From the NCBI RefSeq assembly GCF_910592395.1, contig NC_088316.1, forward strand, positions 6,450,001 through 6,514,000: a stretch of DNA of 64,000 nt, given 5' to 3'. The notes below the pieces were generated by a model. The model had not been told where the DNA came from. It made no database searches and saw only the letters and a list, made by a program, of their open reading frames with translations. The position numbers and the translations under genes are program-made. Below, piece by piece: positions 47,790 through 59,250 of this stretch. The DNA comes from Lineus longissimus (taxonomy: Eukaryota > Nemertea > Pilidiophora > Heteronemertea > Lineidae). Position 1 is the stretch's first letter. The number at the start of each line of letters is the position of its first letter.

Positions 47790-48074
47790 TGCCTGCGCAA
47801 ACTAGTCACTTGAAGACGACTAATTTGTCGTCCGGGTTCCTGCCTATAACATTCCCCCTTTTAACTGTTCGGGTATTTATTCCACCTTTGCACTTCAACA
47901 CGTGTGGTACATGTATGTCCTATTAATCTGTTATACTCCAAAACCTCGAATGATTTAAAATAATTCGAGGTTTTGGAGTAAAACAGATTTTATTCTAATC
48001 ATCTTTGACTGATTTCACTTTCTAATACTTTTAGCTGCGGTAATTTTACGTGTATATCAATCTAAGGTGTCAGA
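47790..48074 (+). promoter_or_regulatory. 5' flank of GPCR B with hairpin insertion
   Basis: Same conserved blocks as before GPCR A, but the TATA-like stretch is replaced by the inverted repeat at 47925-47989. The blocks next to the start (TGACTGATTTCACT, CTAATACTTTTAGCTG, GTGTATATCAATCTAAGG) are kept. Confidence 0.45.
47925..47989. repeat. 27-bp hairpin in the GPCR B promoter
   Basis: 47925-47951 and 47963-47989 are inverted copies with one mismatch (left arm AATCTGTTATACTCCAAAAC and on), with an 11-base loop. The outer end of the right arm (AACAGATT) is ancestral sequence seen also in A, so the left arm looks copied from it in reverse, as by a template-switch event. It lies about 86-150 bases before the ATG. 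Confidence 0.8.
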
Positions 48075-49076
48075 ATGGATAGTAAAATCACAACGCAGGC
48101 TACACTTGAGTGCCTTTACAGGGTGACGAATATGATGACAGCCAAAGATATAGTATTATTCATCCTGTACGTGCCATTCATGTTATTCTACGTCGCATCC
48201 GGCATCATTGGTAACTCTTTATCAATCGTCGTTCTGAATCGTGAGATGAAGGGTTCGACATCATTTCTGCTCAAAGCGCTGGCAATATCTGACAACTGGG
48301 TCCTCCTAACATACGGCATCACGTACTCGCTACCAGCGGTATACACGTACACGGGACATCTGGAAGTTTACTACGAATTCTTTCAGCTTGCCCGCGGATA
48401 TCTGTGGACATTAACGTGGTACTGGAAGACAGTTTCAACATACGTCATGATATTTGTAGCAGCTGAGCGATATGTTGCAGTTTGCATGCCTTTAAAGGCA
48501 ACTTCTCTCTGCACGATCAAGAACTGCAAAAAAGCGATTTCGTCCATCCTAATTTTCTCTCTCTGTTACAATTTCCCAAAATTCTAGTACTGCGATACCC
48601 AGTTCGTATATGACCCATGTGTTAACCGTGTTAGACCTCTGTCCGTTTACAGCAAGCTAGCCGAGTTCAATGTATATTTTGAATCGATCTATATAAACGC
48701 ACTATTTTACATTGTCTTATTTTTCATACCCCTACTCTCTCTCGGTTTCACGGGGATCAGAATGGTGCACGTTCTACGAACTATGAACAGCGGCCTGACT
48801 GCTTCAAAGGAACCAGAAAAGCGGGGCGGTCAAACAAACTACATCACCAAGAGAATTGTCTTACTAGTGGCCTGTTTTTTCATCATAGAGCTACCCTCCA
48901 CTCTGGTCAACCTATCTGTGGTCGTGTGGGACCTTGACCTTGACAAGATTACTATGACACTTGGTTCCCTGTATGCCATATCGGGTATGAATTCATTCAT
49001 CAATTTCTATATTTACTTTCTTACTGGCCACAAATTTAGGACCATTTTGATCAGAATGTTGACCTGCCAGAGTTAA
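48075..49076 (+). pseudogene. Class A GPCR, copy B, single nonsense codon
   Basis: The reading frame has the same 1002-base length as copies A and C with no frameshift, but codon 171 (48585-48587) is TAG where A and C have TGG (Trp at the end of TM4). The 170-residue product would end with TM1-TM4. Everything after the stop is still open and conserved: TM5 proline, FFIIELPS in TM6 and NFYIY in TM7. The first 45 or so codons follow copy A (QATLECLYRVTN), the rest follows copy C (VVVWDLDLDKITMTLG). It also has the hairpin in its promoter. It is most simply a young pseudogene; a polymorphic null allele, sequencing error or stop readthrough are alternatives. The Asn19 glycosylation site of A is absent. 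Confidence 0.85.
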
Positions 49077-49525
49077 AAAACAATGGAATATCTTGACATT
49101 TTTCCAATTTTGTTTCATTGTCAGTACTAGAAAAAGAACCAAGTTGTTCGTTTGTTTTTGCACGCACAACTCCTGATGACGCGAGAAACTGGTATTCACA
49201 CCTCCTCTCTGTGTACAAGAACCTTAAACGCGAACGTCATTAATTGCCAATATGTCGTCCTCGCCTCGGCGCTGCGCGTTGCCAATGCACGGATCTGCAC
49301 AAAGATGATCGCTGCACGGAGGGCTCACTCGGCTCCAGTCGGGATTAAAATCGATATAGCCAGATAATTCAGTCAGATTATGATTTTCCAAAAATATTGT
49401 CGATAGAGACTAATTATAATAGTGTAGAGGGGATGGTAAATGGGTAGCCATGTTAACAACTTGTTAATAATGCCCCTGATGACGCCATTGGTATTTGGCA
49501 TAACGTTATGAATATAATTGTGGAG

Positions 49526-49655
49526 ACAGCCAACGATTTAGCGTTAACCATTCTCTTATCTACTACGTCCGGCAACTTGTGTAACTCGTTATCAATCGTT
49601 GTTATATTCTGAAGAGAGTTATCTAGATGCTGGTAATGATTGACAACTGGACACC
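49526..49655 (+). pseudogene. GPCR relic, TM1-TM2 fragment (B)
   Basis: GACAGCCAACGATTTAGCGT, GTCCGGCAACTTGTGTAACT, CGTTATCAATCGTTGTTATA and GCTGGTAATGATTGACAACT align with the receptor codons for TM1 and TM2, with ICL1 largely deleted and a stop after the TM1 part. Same lesions as relic A2. Confidence 0.65.
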
Positions 49656-50460
49656 AGAACTTATATGGCATCGTGTACATAGGCCTTCTAACTCTCGCCT
49701 TGACGGACACTCATAAAAATCTTCGTAGAATTTTGTCCCAAGATTCGTGAAACCCGTTAATAAGAGAATTAGTCAAGCCAACTTATTGTTGTGAGTGCAT
49801 TTCCCGGCGTTATTGATAATACTACACGTACATGGGTTATTAGACGACACAAAACACACTGGAACAAACAAGCACATATTGTGACTACATGTAGTTGACC
49901 GGACGATGTGCTTGTTGCAAAATACCAACATTTCTTGAAATAGTTAAAGAATAGGCTATTGCTGCAGCGAAAGACATTCGCGTCGAAAACCTGGATTTTG
50001 CCTCCGTTTAAAAAAACATATTTTTGGAGGATTCGGGAATATAAAAATTAAACCAAAGTTAGACTGGGTTGATTGTGGGATACAAGAATCGAACCGGAGT
50101 TGTACATCATCAATAAGCGGGGCTAAGTAACATCTTATGGAACATCCAGATATCAGATCAGATATACGACTGAAAGAAAGGACGCTAATTGCTATAATCA
50201 TCTAAAATATGATTATCTTAAAGCTCATAGAACATTGTATATGATATACTATGTTCATGTGGTTTAAGACTATGATCAAAGTGGTGTAACAAGCAGTTTT
50301 TACATGATTCATATGGTGGATCAGTTCAAGGCTAGTCAGCTGGTCAATCGCCTAAGTGGAAGTGCTAATCGGGTATGTTGAGATTGAAGATTGCTCCTTG
50401 TCCTAGATTAATGAGGGAATCACACTGTTATAGTTCACACTACCAAATTAGAACCCAGAT
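49656..50460 (+). repeat. Relic flank in unit B
   Basis: Counterpart of 35681-36479, differing by small indels (for example an ACGTAC insertion near 49827). Non-coding. Confidence 0.6.
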
Positions 50461-50640
50461 TTTACAGAAGCAAGTAGTACGTGTTTTTATGTCCAACGAC
50501 ACACATATTAGATAGTTTCGGTCCTTCCGTGAATCAAACCAATGACCCGTTGATTATTAGTTCGGCGCTTTATCCATTTTCCAGTTCTCACCCTTGGAAG
50601 ACAGGTTAATGGACCATTATTGGTAATACACTACATTTCA
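50461..50640 (-). mobile_element. tRNA-like SINE, unit B copy
   Basis: Counterpart of 37110-37270: GGATAAAGCGCCGAA, GGTTTGATTCAC as B-box-like element, GTTGGACATAAAAACACGTA body on the minus strand. Confidence 0.5.
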
Positions 50641-51510
50641 GATAAGGAAGAGAGTTGAGATGCCACGAGTCAATTGAAGAGAACCTTTGGTCCCTCCACA
50701 GGATCAATCGACCTGGCGAAATGCTAATGTCGCCTGCAAACCCAAAACATTGATAATTAATACACTTGCTTTTTGCGACCCCCCCGCCATAAAATGAAAA
50801 AAATAATTAATGTAATTTATAAATGGCGCCTTTCCGCGGTAAATACCACGCTCAAAGCGCTCCTCTTTACTCTTTAAAAAGCAACGTTTTAACTGTCATT
50901 TTAACTTGTCAAGGTTTGTCTCTGCTCGAAGCGCTTAGTGCAGTTTGTTCCAAAGGACCCTGAGAGCAGTATCAAAACTTGGATGAACTCAAACTGAGGA
51001 CAAAGTACCTATCAGGACGACGTCCAATCACTCACCTGCATCGAACAGATACACCAAAGGCTGAAGGCGACTTGGATGCAACCCTAACCTTGACCTAAGA
51101 GGTGATCAGATCACATCAGATGCAAACACGCGAATCAAAATCCAAGGCTGTTGCGTTTCGACCTAAGGTTGGTTTGGCCAAAATATTTTGAGATCGGACC
51201 GAGATAGATTCGTGGTGAACAAGATGCACATAGTCGCGAGACAAGTTGACGGGTGATGGTCAGTGTCGTCCCCGATCACATCCGGTGGTTGTGGAATGTT
51301 GAAAATGGCGAATCGATCATGCTTGTCAAAAGAGATTGATATCTCTCCTTGATTGATAATTCTGACGGGAATAACAGTGGCGGTCCTCGGGGCTCTTTCC
51401 CTGGTCTACAAACCGCTTTGGATACTACATCAGAGCAAGCTTGTGGTGTGGTGTGGAGTTTATCAAAGCCGGGATGGCCAACAGCAATCTTTCCCGCCGG
51501 CACTCAGCAA
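50641..51510 (+). repeat. Non-coding block, unit B copy
   Basis: Counterpart of 37271-38201. The homology ends near 51510 (GGCACTCAGCAAAG), where the two units diverge. Confidence 0.6.
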
Positions 51511-52250
51511 AGCCCCCACGACGCTCACGTCTGCTCCATCGTCACTGCCAACGGAGCGGCAATTTTTGCATGAGCCTTTTTCATGTGCTTGTGTGTTGCT
51601 GGGCTCCTGCTACATAGAGCAACACCGAAGAACTTCGAGCTATATATATGCGGAATTTATGCTGACATTACGAACGAATTCAGGTCGGATTCAGAAATTA
51701 CAGAAATACTCAGTACGAGGTATTCGGCGGGGTCTATATATCGTTAACTTTGATTGGCCTTCAAAGCCATGGTATATTTGGAAAAGGTGACAGTCGCTTG
51801 ACCATCATCCCCAGTCAAAAAACGACCAGACAAACGTCAGAATGAAGACAATATCAACAACTCTACAATGGCTGCGACCTCATTTGGGGCCACCGCTAGG
51901 TCGTTTCCTCTCTGGCATATTATTCGCAGCGTTCCTGAAACGAAGTATTTGGGAGTGATTGTTGGAAGTATACAGAACACATATCATAAGCCCCCCAGTT
52001 TAATATTGATCAAAAATCCTCACCATTGATGAGGAAAACGCGACCAAAACCCCCCAAAATCGAAAAAAAAAACTTCCCGTGTCCACCATTTTGGTTGTAC
52101 TCCACTCATCTACACGCGCAAGACCAGAATGCAATTTATCCATGATGTCGTTTTGCCCCTGCTTAAATTTGCCGCCAATTTTGCCGAATGTGCTGGATTC
52201 GCTCAATTCTTTATTACAAGAAGTTCAATGCATGTCTTGAAGCGGAACAT
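51511..52250. other. B-specific spacer, no gene recognised
   Basis: A 145-codon plus-strand frame (51353-51790) crosses from the duplicated block into this spacer, but copy A is not open in the same way, so it is not called. Nothing else seen. Confidence 0.45.
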
Positions 52251-52622
52251 TAATGCGGTCCATACAAGATCAATATCATTGAATCAATATTATTGAACTT
52301 AATATTGCACCAATTTCCGTCAGCCACACACGAAACTCAAGACGTCGTCTGAAGCAGTCATGGATATCGACAGCGATACCACGGTAGCTCTCGCCATTGT
52401 GTTCACCTTGAATAAAAAGAAAAAAAACCCGACGAATATGAGCCAAGAAATGGTTGCCAAGAAGAAATGAATTCACCCACGAAATAATACTGCGTGAATT
52501 GCGTGAAAATGAGACAGAGTATATAGGAATTTGGACAAACGTCATTGAAAATCAAAAGGTTTTAATGTCTTCAATTTAATTGAATATTGCACAATGATAT
52601 TGATCGTGTATGGGCCGCATTA
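52251..52622. mobile_element. 372-bp candidate TIR element
   Basis: TAATGCGGTCCATACAAGAT with CAATATCATTG at the left is inverted at the right (TAATGCGGCCCATACACGAT, CAATATCATTG), about 30 bases with two mismatches. The interior holds a short minus-strand frame. Target duplication is not clear. Confidence 0.55.
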
Positions 52623-53084
52623 CACATGGTTGGACTAGCTATTTAAAGGCCATAACTCCAGGTATTTTGCCATTTCCTGCTGTAAGGGTTCTTCAATTTT
52701 GATCAAACTTGATTTAATGCGGAGCTTTAAGTCCAGTGTTTGAGGATTTGTACATGTCATGCAATCATAAAAGCAGGAGTCATGGCCTTTAAACTTCTCA
52801 ATTTAAACGTGTTAATTTCAAACGACGTAAGTCTTTTTAATTCAGTAACCAAAGTTCATACGAATCAACAATACATGGCGCAATGCATTAATGATGTACA
52901 GTGGCTTTTCAACATGGTCGCTAATGCTGTCAGAGAGAATGTGCTTGAATATCATATCTGCACATGCTTTAGTAATGCATTGCTCTGGGCAGCGCTAAAT
53001 GTGGAATGGATTACTGGAACGAAATCTAATTCGTTGGTCTTTTTCTAGTTCAGTGAAACTAGCTAGATTCTGAAGCAAACCTAA
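52623..53084. other. No gene recognised
   Basis: A 102-codon frame at 52740-53048 has no recognisable family. Confidence 0.4.
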
Positions 53085-53810
53085 AATGTGTTACAAAACA
53101 TTATAGACACCAAGGTTTCCACGCTTGTTATAACATCATTATCTATTTTTTTCCGCAGCTAATAATACCATAATTGGCTTCTTTAATTTAGTTTAATTTA
53201 GATTGCACATAATTGAACATTTAATTTTCGGAGATGCGATCAGAGATTGATGAAACAGTTTCCAATTTAAGACTAACATGTCGGAAATAATTGTTGCAGA
53301 CACTAAACTGGAAATTTTTCCAAGCCACAAAGTTGATGTTGGCAATAACAGTGCACAGCGTTACCCACTAACAAATGGCTATAATGGAGCTGAAAATTGT
53401 CTGCAAGTTAGAGACAGATGACGATTTCTGGAGTTGGACGCTGCAAGCAGCTAAAAACCTATTTTGAACGATTTTATTCAAGCATATTTAGGACCTGCTC
53501 ACACTACTATTCCTGCACAGGAGAAGGGGTTAGGTCATGAACTACTTTTGAAAACTTAGGGAAGGAATGGTGAACAATCTGCCTGGCCGCAAGGCCCAAA
53601 TGGGGAGCGGGGGTGTCCCCCGAATTATTACATCTGCTTTCACTCACTACCATAACAAGTACTACCAAAACAAAAAAAAACGGGAGGAATTATGGAGGGT
53701 CCCAACAAGGCGGGGTTGTGGGGAGTGGAGTTCCCCTTTATTGCACTGCGCAAAACTATCAGCTTGGGGAACTCCCCCGACATAAAGCACGAAGGAGGGC
53801 TCACTTAGAT

Positions 53811-55132
53811 TTTTATAATGAGGTTCCATTGTGGTACTTTAATGGAAGGATTTAAGTCCACGGTAATGTCACCTCATTATTTCATATAGCGTTTTTATCG
53901 TGTCATTCCATTAACTTTAGCAGCCCTTCGAATCTAAGGTGTTCCATTATGAGAATGCATCAAAATCTGTGCTTGTTCCGTAATTAGCGGATCTTGATGT
54001 AGGAAAATGAATGAACTTTTGTTTGTAAAATGCTACAGCTTGAAAGAATGATTCATCGATGTAAAATCGAGTGGTTCAGACTACCCTGGCGCTATGGCTG
54101 TAGGCAAGTAGCAAGCGTACGTATTGATACTAAACATGAACCCGTCTACCACGATATTTTAACGTGAAATTACCACCCTCTGTTAGTTTTAAACGAAGCA
54201 ACCGATAGATGAAAAATCTCAGTGCGACAGAAATTTGGTGACAGACATTTTGATACTTTGTGGTGAACTCTGTATCAAAACGACCCTGTCTGAGATTAAG
54301 GATAGCAAGGCACAGACGGTTGGAATAGAAATGCAAGCGCTGAGTTATTATTAACCAAATACAAACAAACTTTGAACAAGATGTAATTTGTGGGCATAGA
54401 CTGCAAAGAAATCGAAAATGACAAAGGAAAATAAATCATCCTGATGTTGTGGGCAACGCTACGCTGGTTCTAGTTTAATTATATTCCATCTAGAATGTCA
54501 ATAATGAAACTAATAAATAGATCAATGATATTTTTTGGCTAATTTAATTACTAGTAAATTTAATTAAAAAAAATATATTGTAGAATGATTTAGGTAACGA
54601 CTTAATCAATTATTTGGAACCAACTGAAATGTATTCAGTTATATCATCAGACGTATTTTGTGAATTCGTCCCTGTACCGTCTATAACTGACCAAGATGAA
54701 TACTATTAAACAGTCTACCCGAGTATGACAACAGGCCTACCTTTGCCTGCCCCGACTCACCCCACACCAAGATACACTCAGATGGCCGCTTTTTACGTCT
54801 TTTAGCCGTACAACTGCTGTTAACAATATGTAAACCGTTTCTCAGGTGACAACGATAGTCTCAACGATTCAGATGCTGACCCTCGCATCGAAAATCCAGT
54901 ATTTGAGTCGGCTAAAGGAACCCCAACCTTCCATTAGATTTAAGGCTGTCCTATTAGTAAAAGACAGGATAAAAGCACTACCTGAAATGCTGCTTAATGT
55001 TACCAATAACCTAGATATTTTAAAGGTACCTTCTTGATATGCCCTACTCTTAAAGTGACCGTCATCAGGATGCCATTAGCACCAATGAAACTATATTTTA
55101 TTATGCTTTATGATATAGGCGCCAGTCCATTA
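53811..55132 (-). mobile_element. Harbinger-derived element, internally rearranged
   Basis: The right end carries the exact terminal repeat of the 60183 element (CTTTATGATATAGGCGC at 55116-55132) followed by CAG. Its subterminal 220 bases match 60200-60400 in reverse. The left part (53811-53930) matches the other end of that element (TACTTTAATGGAAGGATTTA, GTCCACGGTAAT), but its terminal repeat is lost. The middle has no transposase or Myb coding sequence, so this is a decayed or non-autonomous relative in opposite orientation. Confidence 0.75.
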
Positions 55133-55256
55133 GACTTAACGTTAGTGGCAAAACTTGTTATGAAGAGAATTAATCGCAAGATTGGTGCATTATATAACTG
55201 TAATGCCATCACATAGTTAAAACACATGTGAGCAGTGTGACCGCACTACCTGCATG

Positions 55257-56292
55257 CACTAGTGGGAGGATTTTTGCGACTTATTAACGGTTTCTCTAAC
55301 TTTTTTCTGATTTATCCGACATTCTCCGACATTGTTCGACTTTTCTTCGACTTCGTCCAAAAGGTCGGATTTTCATAAAACCTGTGAAAAAAACTAGGTC
55401 TTCCCAAAGTAGGCCATTCAAGGTCAAATGCTTCAATGGAATGGCGTTAATGAGGTGCGATGCAAACACCCAGAGTAACCCTAAGTATGAATACTAATTA
55501 GCTCCTATCCTTGGACCCTTTGCATGTCACAAATTAGTGCATCTGGATTGGGCCACTCAATGTTAAGCAGGGGAGACTTTTCGAAAAAAGGCCTATTTCG
55601 ATAGCATTAAGAAACAAAGCCTCATATGAATTAAGTATAATTTTGATATACTGAACTGTGTAATTTACAAAATATTTACAGTATCTATTTGCATAATACA
55701 ATCCAATACCTACATGATTGCTGAATACCAAAAAAACAGTTGTTTACATTTTTAAAAATCTTGAATTGTTCACCATGCTCAAATCTATTTGCAAAATAGA
55801 TTTTATTAATAATTTTACTTCCAGTTTAGGAATAATGTTATTTCCTACATGAAATAACCGTATAGCATTCAATGGCAAAACATCATTTCTAGCCATTAAT
55901 TTGTAACTTTGAACTTAAATTGCAAACACAAGCCATTTCTGTATTTCATCTGGTATTACATACAAAGTCCCCCTGCTTTAACATGGAGTGGCCCAAGCCA
56001 GATGCACTCATGTGTGACGCGCAGAGGGTCCAAATGGGAGGAAATAATTTGTATTCACAACTAGTGTCACTTTGGAAGTTTGCGTCACCTCTCATTTACC
56101 CCATTTCACAAAGGCCTTTGATCTTTAATTGCCTACTTTGGGAAGACCTAGTATTTCTAACAGGTTTTCTGGAAATCCTACCTTTGGTGTAACTCGGGTC
56201 GGGGAAAAGTCGGACATTGTCGGAGAAATGTCGGAGAAATCGAGAAAAAGTTAGAAAACCGTTAATAAGTCGGGAAAAGCCTCCTACTAGTG
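55257..56292. mobile_element. 1.04-kb foldback element with arms of about 330 bp
   Basis: The ends CACTAGTGGGAGG and, inverted, CACTAGTAGGAGG continue inward as long imperfect inverted repeats: GCGACTTATTAACGG, TCCGACATT, AAACCTG...ACTAGGTCTTCCCAAAGTAG, GTGCATCTGG(A/C)TTGGGCCAC, ATGTTAA(A)GCAGG. The arms reach to about 55590 and from about 55920. No target duplication or transposase seen. The 142-codon frame at 56096-56524 overlaps the right arm and is not a gene. Confidence 0.8.
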
Positions 56293-56596
56293 TTACGCGG
56301 TGTATGGAACATGATCCCATTTCATGAATTCGATCATGACCACATTTCATTGGTTCAGTCTTGGCATTATTCGACACTGCACTTTTCTTCCAGCAGCGCA
56401 ATAAAAAGTTACTGCTACAGTTTAAATGTATAACACGACTCATCGCTATACAATGTATACATAAAACACAGAGAGATTCAAACCGACCTGGTCGGTTTGC
56501 ATTTACACGACAGCGCGAACCCAACTTAACCGGCCTAATTCTCCCGAACTGACCAGAGACTGCGCTATTTGGCGAGTCCAGGGTCGGTTCGCTTAA

Positions 56597-56778
56597 TGCC
56601 GGTGTAATGTTTTTGAGTGTTTCTGTTTTTGAGTGTTTCCCCTCATTGTTTGGGAACGCTCAAAAATAGATTGACACGTTTTTCTGTGTATCCCCCCTAT
56701 TGAAAAGTCGTGGTCTCTCTAGCTGCCTATTGTTTGGAAACACTGACACATGGGAAACAACCACAGATGTTACACCGG
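56597..56778 (+). mobile_element. CCGGTGTAA-type MITE, copy 2
   Basis: Ends CCGGTGTAA (56599) and TTACACCGG (ending 56778), with TTAA on either side (56593-56596, 56779-56782), two bases removed on the left. TTTTTGAGTGTTTC appears twice at the left. Unit D has TTAATGCAGGTTAA at the same place, without the element. A TTAA site fits piggyBac or Kolobok-like movers, but the short ends make this tentative. Confidence 0.65.
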
Positions 56779-57529
56779 TTAAGGTCGGTTCGGGCTAGTT
56801 AAAATTCCTTTTACACGGTGCGTGTTGGACCCAACAGGTCTCGATCCGGATCGAACCCGCACCGAGTAAATGGGACTATTATATGCAGACCATTATACTA
56901 CCAGTGTATTGCAATTTCACTTAGCCGTTATTTGATAAACCCTGGGATTGGAACACGATATCTATGCTGTAATAATGAAGGAAAAAAAGATGGTTCGGTT
57001 ACCTTTGTGAGTTATGAATATTCGCTGCATTGTTAAATGTTAGAACGATTTTATGCTTTTCATTTGATTTGACAAGCATTAATGATTAAAAAATTTCTCT
57101 GAGCCCATTCCACTAGTTTTCTCGTTATCCATCCAGCAATTACTTGAAACTGACCATGGCGTTTACGATTACGTGAACAGGCACGTCAACTACAACTGCA
57201 TGAAGGATATTCCTCCACAGAGTGGATGACTGAAAATCTCTTGCACTTGGAACTATCATACAGTAAGAGTAACGTCGACAAAGCCGGACTCGATAAAAAT
57301 GTGGTCATGTCATTGTATGTTTCTTTTATCCGGATTCGTTAAAGGTAGACGATAGGAGCAAGATCTAGCTACCGGAAGTCACCGATATGGGTCGCTGATA
57401 TCCCAATATTTCGAATTATTCACGCGGCAATTATGAGTATTATCAAGTAATAGATTAAAGATATGTCTAATCCATTATTGGTGATATATATATATGATTA
57501 TCGCATTTAAAACACCAAGCTCAGACCCC

Positions 57530-57764
57530 TATAACTGCATAAACGAGTCACTTGAAGACAACCACTGTCTCATCCTAGCTCTCCTAATACATCCCATTTT
57601 TAACTGCTAAGTTATTTATTCAATCTATGTACTTCAACAGGTGTGGTACATGCATGTTCGAAATATACAACAGAGTTTTATTTTAATCATCCTTGACTGT
57701 ATTCACTTTCTGGTACTTTCGGCTGTAGTCATTTTGCGTGTATCTTAATCGAACACATCTGAGA
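57530..57764 (+). promoter_or_regulatory. 5' flank of GPCR C
   Basis: Diverged version of the A/B flank (CACTTGAAGACAACCAC, TACTTCAACAGGTGTGGTAC, GTATTCACTTTCTGGTACTT). The TATA-like stretch of A is represented by AAATATACAACAG. A GTG codon in frame at 57738 extends the frame upstream but has no initiation support. Confidence 0.45.
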
Positions 57765-58766
57765 ATGGATAGTAAAATCACAACGCACGCTACACTTCAA
57801 TGCCTGTACAAGGTGACGAATATGGCGATAGCAAACAATTTAGTGTTGTTCATCCTCTATGTGCCATTCATGCTATTCTACGTCGTATCCGGCATCATTG
57901 GTAACTCTTTATCAATCGTCGTTCTACATCGTGAGATGAAGGGTTCGACATCATTTCTGCTTAAAGCGCTGGCAATATCTGACAACTGGGTCCTCATAAC
58001 ATACTGCATCACGTACTCGCTACCAGCAGTATACACGTACACGGGACATCTGGTGGTTTACTACGAATTCTTTCAGCTTGCCCGCGGATATCTTTGGACA
58101 TTAACGTGGTTTTGGAAGACAGTTTCAACATACGTAATGGTATTTGTAGCAGCTGAGCGATACGTTGCAGTTTGCATGCCTTTAAAGGCAACTTCTCTCT
58201 GCACGATCAAGAACTGCAAAAAAGCGATTTTGTCCATTCTTATTTTCTCTCTCTGTTACAATTTCCCAAAATTCTGGTACTGCGATACTAAGTTCGTATA
58301 TGACCCATGTGTTAACCGTGTTAGACCTCTGTCGGTTCACAGCAAGCTAGTCGAGTTCAATGTATATTTTGAATCGATCTATATAAACGCACTATTTTAC
58401 ATTGTCTTATTTTTCATACCCCTACTCTCTCTCGGTTTCACGGGGATCAGAATGGTGCACGTTTTACGAACGAAAAGCTGTGGCCTGACTGCCTCAGGGA
58501 AATCAGAAAAACGGGGCGGTCAAACAAACTACATCACCAAGAGAATTGTATTGCTAGTGGCTTGTTTTTTCATCATAGAGCTACCATCCACTCTGGTCAA
58601 CCTATCTGTGGTCGTGTGGGACCTTGACCTTGACAAGATTACTATGACACTTGGTTCCCTGTATGCAATATCGGGTATGAATTCATTCATAAATTTCTAT
58701 ATCTACTTTCTAACTGGCCACAGATTTAGGATGACTTTTATTAGAATGTTGACCTGTCAAAGTTAA
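57765..58766 (+). CDS. Class A (rhodopsin-type) GPCR, copy C
   Basis: Intronless, 333 codons from the ATG at 57765, the same start and length as copy A; A at -3 and G at +4. It keeps all marks of copy A: GNSLSIVVL in TM1, ALAISD in TM2, ERY in TM3, FFIIELPS in TM6, NFYIY in TM7, Trp171 and both loop-2 cysteines, and again no cysteine at 3.25. Differences from A cluster in the N terminus (THATLQCLYKVTNMAIANN), the TM5 entry (FNVYFESIY), the third intracellular loop (TASGKSEK) and loop 3 (VVWDLDLDK), places expected to touch ligand or G protein. No NxT site remains in the N terminus. It appears functional. Ligand unknown. Confidence 0.9.
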   Translation: MDSKITTHATLQCLYKVTNMAIANNLVLFILYVPFMLFYVVSGIIGNSLSIVVLHREMKGSTSFLLKALAISDNWVLITYCITYSLPAVYTYTGHLVVYYEFFQLARGYLWTLTWFWKTVSTYVMVFVAAERYVAVCMPLKATSLCTIKNCKKAILSILIFSLCYNFPKFWYCDTKFVYDPCVNRVRPLSVHSKLVEFNVYFESIYINALFYIVLFFIPLLSLGFTGIRMVHVLRTKSCGLTASGKSEKRGGQTNYITKRIVLLVACFFIIELPSTLVNLSVVVWDLDLDKITMTLGSLYAISGMNSFINFYIYFLTGHRFRMTFIRMLTCQS

Positions 58767-59250
58767 AGAACAAGGGATTATACATTCAATATCCTTTATC
58801 TTCTCTAGTTTCATGTTTGGCATGTTTCCAATTTTTTTTCATTTTAGGAGAAAAACAAATTATTCGTTAGTTTAAGAATGCACAACTCCTGACGCGAGGA
58901 ACTGGTATTCACGTATGTGTACACCACCTTGCAACGCGAACGTCATTGCCAGTGTCGTCGTATATCTGCGTATTAGGTATAGTTCAAAGACACCGTAATG
59001 CCGTTTCTAACCACGGCGCCGGGCGTTGCCAATAATGCACGAATCCGACCAAAGATTATCGCTGCACGGAGGTATGGCCAGTATTGCAGGTAACTGGTAC
59101 CAACCTGCAACCGATGGCATGCCATCCACGGCTGTTGCATTTCTACTTTGGCCAAATTGTTTCGAGATCGGACTGATATAGATCCTTGACGAACATGATG
59201 CAACAGATATAGTCGCGAGACAAGTAGACGGGTGATTGTCATGCAGTGTC

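Larger units (their letters stand above)
44590..55250 (+). repeat. Segmental duplication unit B
   Basis: Sister of unit A in the same orientation, carrying the nonsense-bearing receptor. It contains B-only insertions at 45712-46341, about 46760-47680, 52251-52622 and 53811-55132, and lacks the A-only insertions at 29352-30474, 38211-39504 and 42137-42709. Edges are approximate. Confidence 0.8.
56777..59250 (+). repeat. Segmental duplication unit C
   Basis: 5' flank from 56779 matches D nearly base for base, and matches A and B more distantly. The GPCR follows, then a short flank; at about 59070-59110 it jumps to sequence matching 37800-37960 and 51140-51300, so the relic, SINE and most of the tail present in A and B are missing. 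Confidence 0.75.

Noticed and set aside
57738-57764. Longer receptor C start giving nine extra residues
   Set aside because: It begins at a GTG in the frame, not an ATG. Copies A and B start at the equivalent ATG (57765 here), which has a strong context.
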